From Meandrina meandrites (lineage: Eukaryota; Cnidaria; Anthozoa; Scleractinia; Meandrinidae): 64,000 bases of DNA. Both the position numbers and the translations under genes were made by a program. Shown in pieces: positions 20,558-33,010 of the stretch. The notes under the pieces were generated by a model. That model was given only the letters and a program-made list of their open reading frames with translations. It was not told the origin of the DNA and ran no database searches. Position 1 is the first letter of the stretch, and every line of letters begins with the position of its first letter. The stretch covers positions 7,409,501-7,473,500 of the forward strand of contig OY855916.1 of the NCBI GenBank assembly GCA_963693305.1, given 5' to 3'.

Positions 20558-21100
20558 CTTTTACCCTGGCTTATCACTTTCATAATCTAGCTGAGCTTGC
20601 ATTTTGAATGGTAAATAGTTTGGATGTTTAACAACAGTCAACACTATTCAAGAGATTTAATGAACAGTACAATCGTTGTGCACATGAACATTTTTGTAAA
20701 TTTCTTTGCCCTCTGCAAAACAACATACAAACAGCCATCATTTAGTTGCCCCCAGTATCATCGCTCACAGCACACAAGACATTCAGACATATAATAGAAT
20801 ACTGAAGAAAGAGAGTAACTGAAATCACCAGACACTCTGTATTCTTCTTCTTCTTCTTTCTTGTAGAACATTATTGTTTCTTCAATAAATTCCAGTTTCC
20901 TCAACAGTGTGTAAACCAAAAAGAAATGTTTGTCGTATGTGTAGCCATACCCACTCCCAAAGAAAAAAGTCCAGTCTTCTCAATTCCCTTTCACCAGAAT
21001 TTCTAACATGATTAATTTCATTTCCCAGAGTCTGTCCCAGCGACATACTGCTCACTGAGAAGCTGACAGACTTTGGGCCTGAGATTGGACCTGGGGAGGG
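20558..21100. other. Non-coding block paralogous to 59165-59655
   Basis: Shared words include 'agtcaacact' plus 'ttaatgaacagtacaat', and the TTCTTCTTCTTTCTTGTAGAACAT stretch (20845-20870). Homology stops near 21000 ('tctcaattccctt'). No gene. Confidence 0.6.
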
Positions 21101-21103
21101 GCA

Positions 21104-21985
21104 TTCTCGTCCCCATAGCCATGTTTGCTTCTCTTAGTTGGCCGGGCCTTGGCACGAGAAATGAAGGGCTCTGGAGACAAAGGAATACCAGTCCTAGATT
21201 GTAGGACTTCCGGTCTTCATGTATGCAGTAGTGATGTTTCTATATACTGAATAGGAGAGTCATGTCATCTTTTACATCTGCTCAAGATTTCTTTGTTTCA
21301 AACGGCCAGTCCAAAAAATTTGAATTAATTCAAACATCCAGGACGTAACATGTCGATAATTTCAATAGTCGATAAAATTCTATCATTGTCACTCAAATTC
21401 GATACTAATCAATCGACAAATATCGGAAATGGACAAAGGTGATCACGCAATTCCTTGTGATTATCGATTTTGTTCGATTTTGATCGATACAAAAAACGAT
21501 ATATGGTGGGAGGCAAGACGTCAGTGGCCGCACACACTTACTTGAATTTCATGGCTGATTATAAAATATGTCTGCTTTTTTGTCGATAAAATCGATAATC
21601 AGTTGAAAATCTTGTGATTATTGACTTTTATCAACAAATTAAACTTGTCGATTGAGAATTATCAACAAATATCAAGTACTAACGACTTATTGACTACGTT
21701 TTCGATGATCGACTTTGATCAACATGTTACGTCCTGACATGTTACATCCTGCCAGCCACTTAGCTCGATTAGCCTTAGCTATTTCTAAGTGGCTAAGTGG
21801 CTGTGCTCATTTTTTTATTGTTAATTTTTCTCTTTGTATGTTTTTATCTAATGTAAACATTTCTGGGCACAAAATAAAAGATAGTTGTTGTTGTTACATC
21901 CCATGTCCCGAGAGCCCTTCGTTTCTCGGGCCAAGGCCTTGCCAGCTAAGAGAAGCGAAAAGGGCCATGGAGATGAGAATGGGGG
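21104..21985. mobile_element. Inverted-repeat element carrying a nested MITE
   Basis: About 75 bp around 21104-21178 (CATTCTCGTCCCCATAGCC...AGGGCTCT) return in reverse complement at 21908-21985. Between them lie a MITE (21339-21736) and the A/T-rich 3' tail of a retroposon ending in (GTT)n at 21885-21893. No coding sequence recognised. Confidence 0.5.
21339..21736. mobile_element. ATCGAT-rich MITE with CAGGACGTAACATGT ends
   Basis: Begins CAGGACGTAACATGTCGATA; the reverse complement of its right end begins CAGGACGTAACATGTTGATC. The interior is strewn with TCGATA/ATCGAT words in both orientations, so the whole body folds. ACAT flanks both sides. Confidence 0.65.
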
Positions 21986-22039
21986 AGGGGGTCCTTGCAG
22001 GAAGCTTTATTTTTCCATTTATTTTCCCCTCCCCACTTC

Positions 22040-22690
22040 TCCATAAATAATGACCAATCACTTATTCAAAACAACGACGCACATGTTCAATGTAACAATT
22101 TGAATTTCCCGCTGTATAAATAAAAACCGCAAAATTTAACAAAGTTTTCTTAGTACTTCCTAACAAGAAAGAAATATCAGTGAAATAAAAACCAATTTTT
22201 ACATACACTAGTTTCTGAACTTACCATCAGAAACGTTGTTGTGTATTTGGAAATTTCGAGGCTGTTGTCAGTGACTGAAATAAAACCATGGTTTCCATTT
22301 TAGTGTTTTGTGGCCACTGTAGCCATTCTTCCTCCACTCAAATGCAACCAAACGAGGAAAAATATGTTTCCAAAGACAACTGGTACCATAGATGGAGTCT
22401 TGATCGTAGCTTTGAGGTCAAAATAAGATAACAATTCCCTGAAAAACCGAGAGCTTCCGCCCGCCGCCATGTTGGATTCTCTCTCGTACCCAGTTTCTTT
22501 GGCGTCACGGAACACGAACAACACGTCACGGAGAAGACGGTTTTAACGGGATCACGTTATTTACCATCTCGCTTCAGCTTTAGTTCTCTTACTCTTACCA
22601 AGGACGTCATGCACAGTGGAATCCCGATTTCTAAAACCTCCAAGGAAAACGGAAATTGTTTTCAAAAATCGGGTGTAAAATTGCAGTAGC
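22040..22690. repeat. Start of duplicated block B (paralogous to 1300-2000)
   Basis: Co-linear with copy A through 'gccactgtagccattcttcctccactcaaatgcaacca' and the ACACGTCACGG-GAAGACG stretch. The minus-strand frame at 22300-22524 (MLFVFRDAKETGYERESNMA) is not kept intact in copy A, so it is not called as a gene. Confidence 0.65.
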
Positions 22691-23461
22691 AGGTCGGAAG
22701 AAAGCCTAATCACGCCCTGGTTAAGGACGGTGCCTACTAATAGCGAGGTATTTTTTTCCCGGCGAATGACTATGCAAGAAAGGTAGATGTTACCAAGGGC
22801 TATTAAAATCCAAGAAGAAAATTAGGGGTAGCCACGCAAATTCTCGAGATAATTAGGTTTGAAATCTTGAAAAAAGTGCTGACACGGCATTTCCAAAAAA
22901 AGTAAAAGGAAATTAAATTTCCTTACAAATTACCTTTGAATTTGGTTTTTGATGAACAAAATCAACATTAAATATAACGATCTTAAAAATAACTAACAAA
23001 TACTATCTTTGAAACTGCGTGAACCACGTTTTTATTAACAAAACGATTGCACTTGAGCCATTTTTGACTCTAACAGCTCTCTCTTACAAGGCCAGAAAAA
23101 CAGCCTAAACAATTTTGCACTGAACGAAAAATTAATCATGCGTTCTATTGACTTACCACGTCCATTTTATAAAATAAAAAGTATGGGTCACCGAGCGTTT
23201 TTAAAAGTTATACGAGTTGTATGGAATCGCCTTTGAGGTCAGTTACACTTTTCCTATCCCCTCCTCCCTAGCGAGTTAAATATTTGCTTATCGCGCAATT
23301 TTTCACGCGTGCACTACGTCATATGTAGTTAGCAGTTTGCTGATTACATTTGAGCGATTAGCGATTTGTTTCAGACTGTTAAATGTGAGCCATTTTTATC
23401 GATAAGCGTTTAGGGCTTACTGATATGTTACTCTTTCGCTGTTCCTGGTTTAGTACGTCCA

Positions 23462-23827
23462 TTAAGGCGGGGTTTTACCTGAAGTTGAGTGAAATTTTAA
23501 GAGGTTTAGAGAAAGGATAGAGGAAAGAAAATTATTTTTGGAACACCATGGGTGTCCATCTACTAATTTTTAACTTCAAATTCCAATTTTAAAATCACAT
23601 TAAATCTTTAATATTTCTTATTTCTCCAAATTTTACTATTCCTTTGAGAAAAACTATCTCTTCCCAAACATCCCCAAAAATCACCAAAAGATTTACAAAA
23701 CACCGCTAAACATAGCTTTGTGGGATGAGCGGAGGGTTTTGGGAATGCTTGAAATGGGAGCGAGATATTCGCATTAAACCCAAGTTAAGCGGTGTAAAAA
23801 CGGGCTTCAGGTGAACCCCCGCCTTAA
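23462..23827. mobile_element. TTAA MITE with GGCGGGG ends
   Basis: TTAA (23462-23465) then GGCGGGGTTTTACCTGAAG; the right end reads CTTCAGGTGAACCCCCGCC then TTAA (23824-23827). At 366 bp it abuts the next element: the same TTAA serves as the left flank of 23824-26354, so one inserted into the other's target duplication. Non-coding. Confidence 0.65.
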
Positions 23828-26354
23828 GGTGATTCCACTGAAAAAGAAGCAGTATTTAAAATTTTCTAAGACTTGGTCCAGTTCATAACTATGTTATGAG
23901 TGTTACAAAAATGCAATAAAAAATGGGAGTCACCGTGCTCGTTTTTGTGCAATCTGGATAGCTATTATTGTAAACATATGACCCACGAGGTTCATACTAG
24001 GAACCGTCATAATCCGAAAAGGGAACTAACAATTCTAGAAAAAATCATTTCTTGCGTTAAAATATCGAAGCAGTTCAACGAAATAGACTTTAATCTTACA
24101 TAATAAACTATTTTAATTAAACTGGAATAAAGATTATGAACGAAATTAAGGATTTTGCTGCGTGCGCGCGTAAGCAGCACTAGCTCAAAACGTGCTTTTT
24201 AAAGCATTCAAATAAAAATATCTCAAAGTAGAGTATTTAACTTTCCTTTAAATTGCGATATATTGTAGTCAACCGGATGTATTTTAAATTTATGCATTAA
24301 AAAATGGGGGTCACCGTGCTCGTTTAGAAGTAAATGACCATTTATTTCTCTTCTGAGCTTAAAGTGCACCTAACACCAAAATGTTTTTTTCGCTAAAAAA
24401 AATTATCGCACTTAGTCGAGTTTTTTGCCGCAAAAATTTTTCGATTTGGTTAAATTCTCGATTTTCTATGCCTTGCCGAAGTCAGGTTTTGTGTGGTTCG
24501 CGACCGCGCTAACGGAAGTCTGGGTATAGTACGCTTGTGACGTCAAATCAAGAACGATGCTCGGTGAGCTCTTATCAATACTGCTCTTATATCTTGGCTT
24601 TCTGAGTCTTCTGAGACTTTCTGCAACACAATTTTTATGCTTTGGGCACCGCAGTCACCTCCGTTCTATTGAAACTGACAATGTCTTTCTCTTCATCTGA
24701 TTTTTAGATGAGCTTTGACCGGGAGAACTAGGAAATTAATTTTATTTCTGCCGCGAACGCACAGCGATAGAAGCCGGACAGAATGCATTTGCGTTTATCG
24801 CATCGCAGCATTAATATCTGATTATCAATGGCCATGTTTTCAAAGCTACAGCTGAATCTACTAAATAAGATTCTAGGCTGAGTCAAATCACCCAGTCTAG
24901 ACAGTGGTTTTGCTGTTCCGAGATGTTTTATGGGCACGCGGTGAATAATTCTTCTATCGACCTGAAGTCAGAGACAGTGCGTGGCTGATCCGAGCGGCTG
25001 ATGTCATGCGGCTTTGATACACTTTCGCTGTGATAAATGCTTGAATTCACTATTTAAATAATTGCTGCACTAAATCAAGTTAATTTATAGGAAAAAATCG
25101 CCAAGTGATTCTCTTTTGTGTTCTTACACATAAGTAAGTGGCGTGTATACAGCGGTCCGAATGTTTTGAAACTGAGCGCTTGTGTCATGTTGTGCATGAG
25201 TTGTTCCGGTTATACTAATTGCGGGACTCGATATACTCGCAGACTACAACTCCTCTCTCACTTTTTTATGTCAACCACTTAGCTTTTTTATGTCAAACAC
25301 TTACACTGACTTAGCTTTCATTACTGGTTAGATATCCCAGCCGAAATACTACGCGAGGGAAAATTATTAGTCAGTGATTAGTTTTATGCATGACAGTCGC
25401 TTGTGTGTTGTATGCATAAGGCGGGCTACTTCAGCGACCTTCGCTGGCTATGTAATAATAATTGTTTCCAATACATTAAGCCATTAAATTCGCTTCGAAT
25501 GTGGCTATTTATTCACTGTTTCCTAACCGTTAATTGTATATGGGTACAATGCCTCGGACTTGACTCGATTAATCGATAAACATCTCAGCATTTGAAGTGA
25601 GTCAAAGCTCACGCGGCGATCGCCAAAGCACTATTTGAAGACATCATAAACCGTGTTGTCTCGTTCCGATCACGTTGCTTAAGATACAAGTTTCTTTTCG
25701 ACATTTACATACCATCATACAGATTCATCGGCTTTTTGTAAAACTCAGCTATAATAATAGCACTGCCTGCGAGTTTCCGGAGTAATCACATAATACGGCA
25801 TCACTCGGGCACTCTGAAAACTTCGATAGCTTGCCAAGCAAATTTCACTCGTTTCTTTGCTTTTCTCATGATTAAGTTCCACAGAATGGTATCGTATGAA
25901 GCGTTTTTCCCTCTTGTAAGTTTTAAGAGCTGTCACAACCCTCTACAAGACATTTAGTGGGCATTTCTTTTCCATCGGATGCATGTACTTTCTGAAGGAA
26001 ACAGGAGAATTACTGCGACGTGCTAATTTTGTGTTCTTGATTTGACGTCACTCTCGCACTAGTCCCAGACCCCTTCACACTCGGTAGTGAACCAAAATGG
26101 CGGCGTTTTTGCGTACTTTAACAGGGCACAGAAAATCGACGATTAAACCAAATCAAAAAATTTTTGCGCAGAAATACTCACAAAAACACGGCAATTTCAT
26201 TAAGCGAAAAAAAAAAAATTTGGTGTTAGGTGCACTTTAACCTAAAAGAAAAGCCGTAATGTTGTGTGTTCGCGCGCGCTCGTGCACGCGCTAAATGACG
26301 CGAAAACTCATGCGCAGCAAGGATGCGCAATGCAATTCAGTGGAATCACCTTAA
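23824..26354. mobile_element. TTAA element with GGTGATTCCACTGA ends
   Basis: Left end TTAAGGTGATTCCACTGAA; right end TTCAGTGGAATCACCTTAA at 26336-26354, an 18-19 bp match. The left interior repeats the phrase 'tcaccgtgctcgttt' (23931, 24311). A truncated relative of the left end occurs at 59683. The inner element 24359-26240 interrupts it. Confidence 0.65.
24359..26240. mobile_element. TTAA element with AGTGCACCTAACACC ends (1.9 kb)
   Basis: TTAA (24359-24362) AGTGCACCTAACACCAAA at the left; TTTGGTGTTAGGTGCACT TTAA (26237-26240) at the right. Sub-terminal inverted words such as CTTGTGACGTCAAATCAAGAAC (24534) and GTTCTTGATTTGACGTCAC (26033) extend the symmetry. A 425-bp relative with the same ends lies at 37598-38022. 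Interior minus-strand frames (24728-24937; 25745-25936) are short and unrecognised, so there is no clear transposase. Confidence 0.7.
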
Positions 26355-26499
26355 CTGGATTTCGTTGCAACCGAAATTTTCTTGCATTTCTCGTCATTTT
26401 GAGTGAGCAAATTCCCTTAGCGCGCGCGTCTAGTGCGATCGATGCCTTGCGTGATGCGCAGAAGATGTGCGCAGTAACAAAAGTAGGCACCGTCCTTAA

Positions 26500-28490
26500 A
26501 TAAGCGACACACAATGCATGCAGAAGCGATGACGTTTCACAAGGGGTCTTTAATAATTTTCAGGACATTTGTCAAAAAATTAAGGTAGAAAAAAGTAGCT
26601 GAAAACTTCTGTGCTGAGTGATTGTTCAACAAAAGTTGCGTTATCTTGGCGTGACATCCGATACATGGTATACGATGCAAGGTCAAACGCTGTCTTGAAA
26701 TTGCTTACACCTTTTGTTTTAAAAGAATGGAACGATTTCTGTTTACTAAATCTTATAGAACGCATCAAATATAATTTGTCTCTTTCGTTTATACTATAAA
26801 TTAGTCCTTTCTAACTGCCCAGGAGTATTTTACTTCAAGTTCTACGCGACGATTTCTTGTTGAGTTGACTTGATTTGTTTTCCCAGTCCTATTCGGTTCC
26901 ACAGATCGGTCGATCGCAACAGACAACAGACAACAGATCCCGTCCACTCGCACGACGACATTAACCGATGAAAGTTGTAAAATATGAGATTCGGCCGTAA
27001 AAATCCATTTTCTCATTTCAGATGGCGGATCTCAAAAGGAATACAAACAATGCACCTAGTTCCCATTGCTCTTCGGTTCAATTCAGGAAGTAATCCTCAC
27101 ATCGTAACACCAAAACTTCCAAAAATTCCATCGCTTTTCCGCTTTCCAACATTAACCGATGACGTCATAGGATTGATGTCATCGCTTAAAAATACAGTTA
27201 ATATTAGTTCTGCGCTTATTAACTTAGAAGTGATCTAAAGTTGTTAAAGACGGAACGTCTATGAATGCACGATCGATGTAACAGAACGGACAAGCAAAAG
27301 CATTGGGAACATATGGGGAGCGGAAACCGCAAGGCGAATCCGTGGGGAAACACGGTGATGGGTTTCTCAGAGTTTCGGGTAATCCAAGGGCTATCTGTCA
27401 GTCAAGATTGCGTGTTGGTAAACGTCAGGTTAAGAGCCACGTTGGGTGTCGACCTAGGAAGCGACGAGGGAAAGCATGGAAAACGCACCGGAGAGACGCA
27501 TCAATGTAGGGGAACACACTAGAAAATGCACACTGAAAGCAGAAACGGATCGGACGAGTGAACGCATGGCGGAACTTACAGGAAAGTGAACGGGCGCACG
27601 GCCAGTGGGTGTCAGCGAGTGTCGAATGTTGTCAAGGATGGTTGAAGGACAGTTTTGCGTCTCGATCAGGCTTAGTTTAAGGTTAGGCTTACGAAGAAAC
27701 GAAGAAATACATGACAAACGAACTGGGAACGCACAGGCACAGCGTCAAAAACGGTGCAGGATTCTGAAGTGGAATGCGGAACAAATGTGACTGAAATGAT
27801 GAGATACCGAGCGCGTAAACGCGCGTAGGAAAACAGAGAGCGGAGCCACTTGGTTAGCCACTGGGGAAACCCGAAAGAAAGGGTAACGCACGGGTTAACA
27901 TACCGGGAAAGAGGAAGTGTCCAAAAGGCACAGGGATCCCAGGAGGAATGCCGAGGGATATTTACTCGCGCACCATAGGCTTTCGACCAATTTCTTCCCC
28001 AATTTCCAACCCGCGAAAGTTAGCAAGCTCAAAGCGTGCGGCTCATAAAGCTAACGATGTCACTAAGAAGTAATGGATAAGTAATTTCGCGTGCCCCTTG
28101 TGATCTATACCGAAACTCGGACCGCAGATTGAACAATCATAGCGCCAAATTAGTTTTCTATATAATAAGTTCAGGTGACGTTTTCGGAAACATAACTCAA
28201 TACCAAGAGAGAACTGAATAGTCAGCATAAATAAAGCTTTTTATTTAATGCGATAATGCGATAAAACGTCCATTGCAAATTTCTCATGGAACATCACTTC
28301 TCGTTAACGGCTCAATGAAGAATTCCCGTTTTACTGACCGTGCGAAAATTGAGTTGAGTGCTGCTGTCTCTCACCCCAGTTTTCGCGCGGACAAAATGCG
28401 GGAAACTCGCAATGCGTTCGAGAGGGTACGTTAATAACGCAGTTAATGGTTCAAAACTTTTGTCTCTGCTCATCAAGTTTTTCAATGTAC
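26500..28490. other. Copy B spacer, no gene called
   Basis: 27330-28130 is the paralogue of 2430-3300, with recurring GGAAACGC / GGGAACGC words. Frames in the track of either strand are short, overlapping and not shared with copy A. A CA-acagacaacagacaac repeat is at 26921-26936. Confidence 0.5.
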
Positions 28491-28496
28491 AAATGT

Positions 28497-29393
28497 TTAT
28501 TCCTTTTCTTTAACTGATGCTGTCACAACACCGCTTTCTATTTCAGCGTTTAATTCTGTCACCACTGTCATGTGATCGAATTTCTCCGGGAATATATTAA
28601 AGGTTTTCAGGATCTCCTCTCTGCGATCGCTTTCTGAAGCGCAGTACATCTGAACTTGATAGGCCAACCACTGCGCATCCAACACGCTCTGTGAAGAAGA
28701 TAACATTTTATTATTCCACTATTGCGCCATCTTGCCATATGGGGGCAAAAGAAAGCTCAAAATAGGCCGCATTATTGCTCTGTAGAGCGAGGCAAAAATA
28801 CTGACTGAAAGAGGAGCGACAAAATGGCCGAACCAAACTTTATTTTATAAGTGAAATAATAAATCCCTTATTCGATGGTTTCACAATACGAGCGGACATT
28901 TTGTTCATGGCTTGTATTTTTCCACGCCGCTTCGGGGCTCGAAAAATACTACGCACTCGCAAAATATCCGCGCGTATTATATGTAAAACCATCGAATCAA
29001 AATCATCAATAATCAAAATCCGTCTCAATCTTGTCCAATCCTTGTTCCCTTTTGGTTTGTTATTAAATCGTTGGTGTTTCTCTTCCTTAATGAATTATTA
29101 TTTCAAGATTTCTGTCCATTTGATGGTTATTTTTTGCATTGAAAAAGAGAGGTAATTCACTTACCATTTCATTGGTGTCTACTTCTCCAACCATGAGAAC
29201 TAATCCTGTGATATGAAAGTGAAGGTGCGGTTATAATTAACACAATAAGCAACTTTATTCTAATAGTTCTTCTATAAATAGTAAATGAACTATTTTTGAT
29301 CACAAAATGACATTACGTGTACCAACCTTTACTGTCTCTTAGATCTGTAAATTGTTTCATTGCCAGCGACCAGGGAGCATTTTCACCTCGTGT
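28497..29393 (-). CDS. ATPAF1-like 3' exons, partial, copy B
   Basis: Same three-exon layout as copy A: 29327-29393, 29165-29205, 28497-28688, with preserved splice sites and phases. Only a few substitutions change residues (for example His to Gln before FTDL, Lys to Asn before the second donor, Lys to Thr in VVTELNAE). The stop is at the same place. Upstream exons are again missing. Retention of frame and splice sites in both copies suggests either young duplication or constraint; which one cannot be decided here. Confidence 0.6.
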
Positions 29394-30530
29394 CTGTTGA
29401 AATGAAACCAAATCAAAGATGACTGATAATAAATAACATTTCTATTACCTTTAAAAGACCATTTTAAAGGGGTGCTTATTACTTTTTAACGCCTTTCATA
29501 CAAGAAGGAGGGAAAGGGAACCTTATTTCAAATCATAAATCGGCTTGCTAGTACAAATGAAATGCTAAGAAATGATTCCTCGCCAAGAAAAGTAATATCA
29601 AACTTTATTGCCTGCGATAGAAGCCACCTAGAAATAATAGGACTATAATTAGGGGAGGAGGAGTAGGGGGCTTATAGAAGTAAAGAGAGAGGGGGGGGGG
29701 GGGGTGCGCATGTACGCGCGCTAATGACGCGAGAAGTTATGCGCCTCAAGAATATACAATGCAATGAAAAGGTCACCGCAAAATGAAAATTTTCCGCTCG
29801 AACTACATTCTGCATCGTCGGAAAAATTATCGAATAATAAGAACAAGATTAATGTTTGCAACGAAAGTTATTTTACAGAATTTAAGACCTCAAAAGTTTT
29901 AATTTGAGAAGAAAATTGCTGACGGGCAAAATGGAGAAAGTTAAAATGGAATACCCACACATTATTTAAAACATGCATCATAAATTAACACGAAAAGAAA
30001 TAGATTTTTTCTGGCTTTTTTGAAGCGGGAAGGGCTGGTGGCGATTGAGGTCTCCTTCTTTTGGTTAAGGTAAAGCTTTTATTTACAAACGTATTAATTG
30101 GAAACCTAAGAAATGCTGTGTTGTTTTCGTTAGCCAAAGGATAGACTACTTGAAGTCGGTCTTTTCTCTAAGGGTCGGAGGAGCGCTTTTTATATCGGGA
30201 ACTGGGCGAACCACCAGGCGGTATGGACGGGAGGGGCTTGGGACGAGACGAGAAAAACCTTCCTCGCACGCTCTCGTCTCGTCTCAGTCCCCCCTCACGC
30301 ATCTTAAACCCTAGTTTACAGCATTCCCTTTCTGAATTTCGAGAGAAAAACAGACTGCATGCAGTCTAGCCAATGGAGCAAATCAGAACAGTGAAAAACC
30401 AGTGCGCGCGCTTACGTCCTATTGGCTGATAAATGCACGCGATGAACTGAAAACCTCTAGCTCAGTTTGAGAACAGAAACGCTCTTAAAAAAACGGCTTT
30501 TTAAAGTTCTCAGTGAATTTACTGCAAACA
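29394..30530. other. Copy B spacer with poly-G tract
   Basis: Co-linear with 4612-5530. Additions relative to copy A are a G run (29693-29704), a fragment resembling the right end of the 23824-26354 element family (29705-29770, GCGCGCTAATGACGCGA) and a segment at 30140-30370 with 'ctcgtctcgtctc'. No gene. Confidence 0.45.
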
Positions 30531-30538
30531 AGATTAAC

Positions 30539-30765
30539 ATGGGAATTGCTTGGAGCTCTTTAAATCGAAAAGGGAAGAGATCGAAGCCAAAAAGAAAAGG
30601 TATACAATAGTAACATTATTCTGCTTTTTATCTCGCTAAAATAACAAAATAGTTTGTGCAACTTTTGCTTTCCTTTTCCCCGCAGGCTACAGAATGAGAA
30701 TTGCTTTCACATTCCTGATTCTCAGTGTATTCCTGAGCGATTACCAAAGACGACATTACAAATGA
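30539..30765 (+). CDS. Putative two-exon micro-ORF, copy B (46 aa)
   Basis: Exon 1 is 30539-30599 and exon 2 is 30686-30765, with the same donor (AAAAG/gtatac) and acceptor (ccccgcag) as copy A. Exon 1 carries one extra codon (KRSKPK versus KRKPR region). The hydrophobic half reads IAFTFLILSVFL. Function unknown; the alternative longer frame through exon 2 is also still open. Confidence 0.3.
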
Positions 30766-30891
30766 AAGACAAAAATCTACCTCTTAGAGAAAATATCAAC
30801 CTTGATGAAACTGAGCTCCACACGAATGAAGAATGGAAACTACCGTACAAGAATTTAGGGTACAGCAAGTATTCTGTTATTTAACTGCTGC

Positions 30892-31452
30892 GGTAAAGTA
30901 AATTCCGATAACTTAGAGAAGCTACACAGAAGGGCTGCGCGACTGATCCTTAGACATCACAGCAGTGATGAGGCATTGCAATTTCTTGCGTATGAGACAA
31001 TGGGCGAAAAAAAGCATGTATATAATTTAGTTCTTAAATGTATTAGTGGAAAGGTGCCTCAGATTTTAAAAACTATTTTATTTTTAATCAAGATGTAACG
31101 CGTAGACAGACAAGACAAAGTAGCCTTCTGCATTTGCCAAGAGTGCGTACTGAGACGGCAAAGAAGTCTTTTTATTATTCTGGAGCTCAAATTTTTAATT
31201 ATTTTTATAACATGTAAATTTTAAATTTTCTATTTTAAATTGTATGAATAATTTTATCTCTTGTCGTTGAGTTTTATATTTAATCTCTTTAATCCAATTT
31301 TTATCAAATGTTTTTAAAGTATTGTAGGGTTTAGGATCTTTAATGTACTTTTCCCTTTAGTATTAGTTTTAGCAGAGCCTCTGTTGATATAAGTTTTAAT
31401 TGTAAAGCTGAAAGAGTTACCCTGATGAAATAAAGGCTTACTTACTTACTTA
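30892..31452 (+). pseudogene. CR1/L2-like retrotransposon 3' end, copy B
   Basis: Paralogue of 5884-6451 with the same 5' truncation and the same (CTTA)n tail. The conceptual tail includes LHLPRVRTETAKKSFYYSGA, and a frameshift again lies mid-way. Inherited with the segmental duplication, not an independent insertion. Confidence 0.65.
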
Positions 31453-31934
31453 TCATATTTTACCTTACTTTTCCCTCCCAAAGTATTCCAGTAAAGTTTT
31501 AAAGTATGAATATGCAGTTGAATAAGCGTCGACTTTCTTTAGTTTTTAAACAGATAAATCTACTCCCAGTCTCTCTTCAGGATCTAAAATGGCGCAAAAC
31601 AAATTGAAGTAGTACATACAGCGTTGATTTGATTTTTTCACCGATTGAAATCAATACACCCGATTGACAGATGAAAGTCACTTACATGAAGTGAGCTTCA
31701 AATGCCTCGAAATAGCTCGACCTTGCGGAACACGACTAGGTGGTCACTTTCCTCTGCAGTCACTTTCATATTTACTCTGATGTGTGCTTGTCTCTCTACA
31801 GACCTTTCAAAGATAATCAATGCTTGCAGCACAGCGTCTAAATAGAAGAAACGTGTTTGCTCAAAGTCAAAACGGGCAAAGTGTTAGTTTGCTATTGAGT
31901 AAAACTAGTCACGTGGAAAACTAACACCAATCGT

Positions 31935-32365
31935 CATTTCATGAATACTTCCCCGCTTGGCACCAGTTACATATTTTCCCGCGCTTGGAGCTGGTTTCAT
32001 ATTTTTTCGCACTTGGCACTGGTTCCACATTTTCCCGCGCTTGGTTCTGGATCCATGTTTTCGTTAAGTACTGGCACTGATTACATGTTTTCCCGCATTT
32101 GGCGCTGGTTACGTGCTTTCCCGCGCTTGGCGTTGGTTACGTGTTTTTCCGAGCTTGGCGCTGGTCACGTGTTTTTGCGCGCTTGGCGCTTGTTACGAGT
32201 TTTTCCGAGCTTAGCCGTACTGGTTACGTGTTTTTGCCCGGTTAGCAAAACTCACAGGTTTTCCCGCCCTTGTAATGTTTTTCCGAGCTTGGCGCTGGCT
32301 ACGTGTTTTTCCGCGGTTAGCAAAACTCACACGTTCTCCAAACCTTTACGCTAGTTACGCTTTCA
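31935..32365 (+). repeat. Degenerate minisatellite, copy B (longer array)
   Basis: Same ~28-bp unit as 6945-7315. About 60 bp of extra units ('tttcatattttttcgcacttggcactgg') lie near 31990-32050. The long open frame through it is a by-product of repetition. Confidence 0.8.
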
Positions 32366-32649
32366 TCTTCGTAAACTGACTAACATCGCGCGACAAAATG
32401 GATCAATAAGAATTTAACCTTTTTGAGATCGGCCATTCGCAATTCGGTAAACAAAAGCGTCTGGTATCATTTTCTAAACAAGCTAAAAACAGTGCGCATG
32501 AATTCCAATTTTCTTTCAATTTTCAATTTAGTTATTGTAATTTTATAAACTCTTTCAAGTCCTAGTAGAACAGACATCAGTCAAAAAAGAAAATTACCAT
32601 GTTACAAACTTTCAAATATTTTCCATCCAATCTGATCTAAAACGTCTGT

Positions 32650-33010
32650 TGCTCAAACTACGTGCAGCTATTCTGGTCACAATTCTCAGAAATCGTGAAA
32701 TCATTCGTAGAAATCATCTCTCATGATCACAAAACGTCTCTAACAACGCTCCGTGATTGGTTAATTACACAAAAGTTATCAACTGTCGTGATCTTTTTTC
32801 AGCCTTTCAATCAATTTGCCGAGAAATCTGCCAACGGATAAGTTATCTGTCAGCTTCTTAAAACTTGTAGGTCAAGTTGTATTGCTCTTGTTTCTGCAAT
32901 ATTTTACAAGTCAGAACTGACTTACAACGCTTCCCCGAGACTGCTTGAGGCCTTTTTAGTAGCACTCTTCGTTTTCGCTTTTGATCATGGATATTAAAAC
33001 CCTAAAATTT
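32650..33010 (+). other. 'Ghost' TRIM 5' region, copy B
   Basis: Equivalent of 7627-8010: promoter-like block with 'ctccgtgattggtta', then 'cgcttttgatcATGGATATTAAAACC' near 32987, after which the frame stops within a few codons. Confidence 0.5.

Larger units (their letters stand above)
22721..26499. mobile_element. Outer TTAA-flanked element (GGACGGTGCCTACT ends)
   Basis: TTAA at 22721-22724 is followed by GGACGGTGCCTACT. The reverse complement of the right end, before TTAA at 26496-26499, reads the same. A 4-bp TTAA target with inverted termini fits piggyBac or Kolobok-type transposition; the GG-starting termini favour a Kolobok-like source over typical piggyBac. No transposase was found. 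Its body is occupied by three further TTAA elements. Confidence 0.65.

Noticed and set aside
24728..25936. Short minus-strand frames as a transposase of the 1.9-kb TTAA element
   Set aside because: At 60-70 codons they show no DDE-like pattern or similarity that I recognise.
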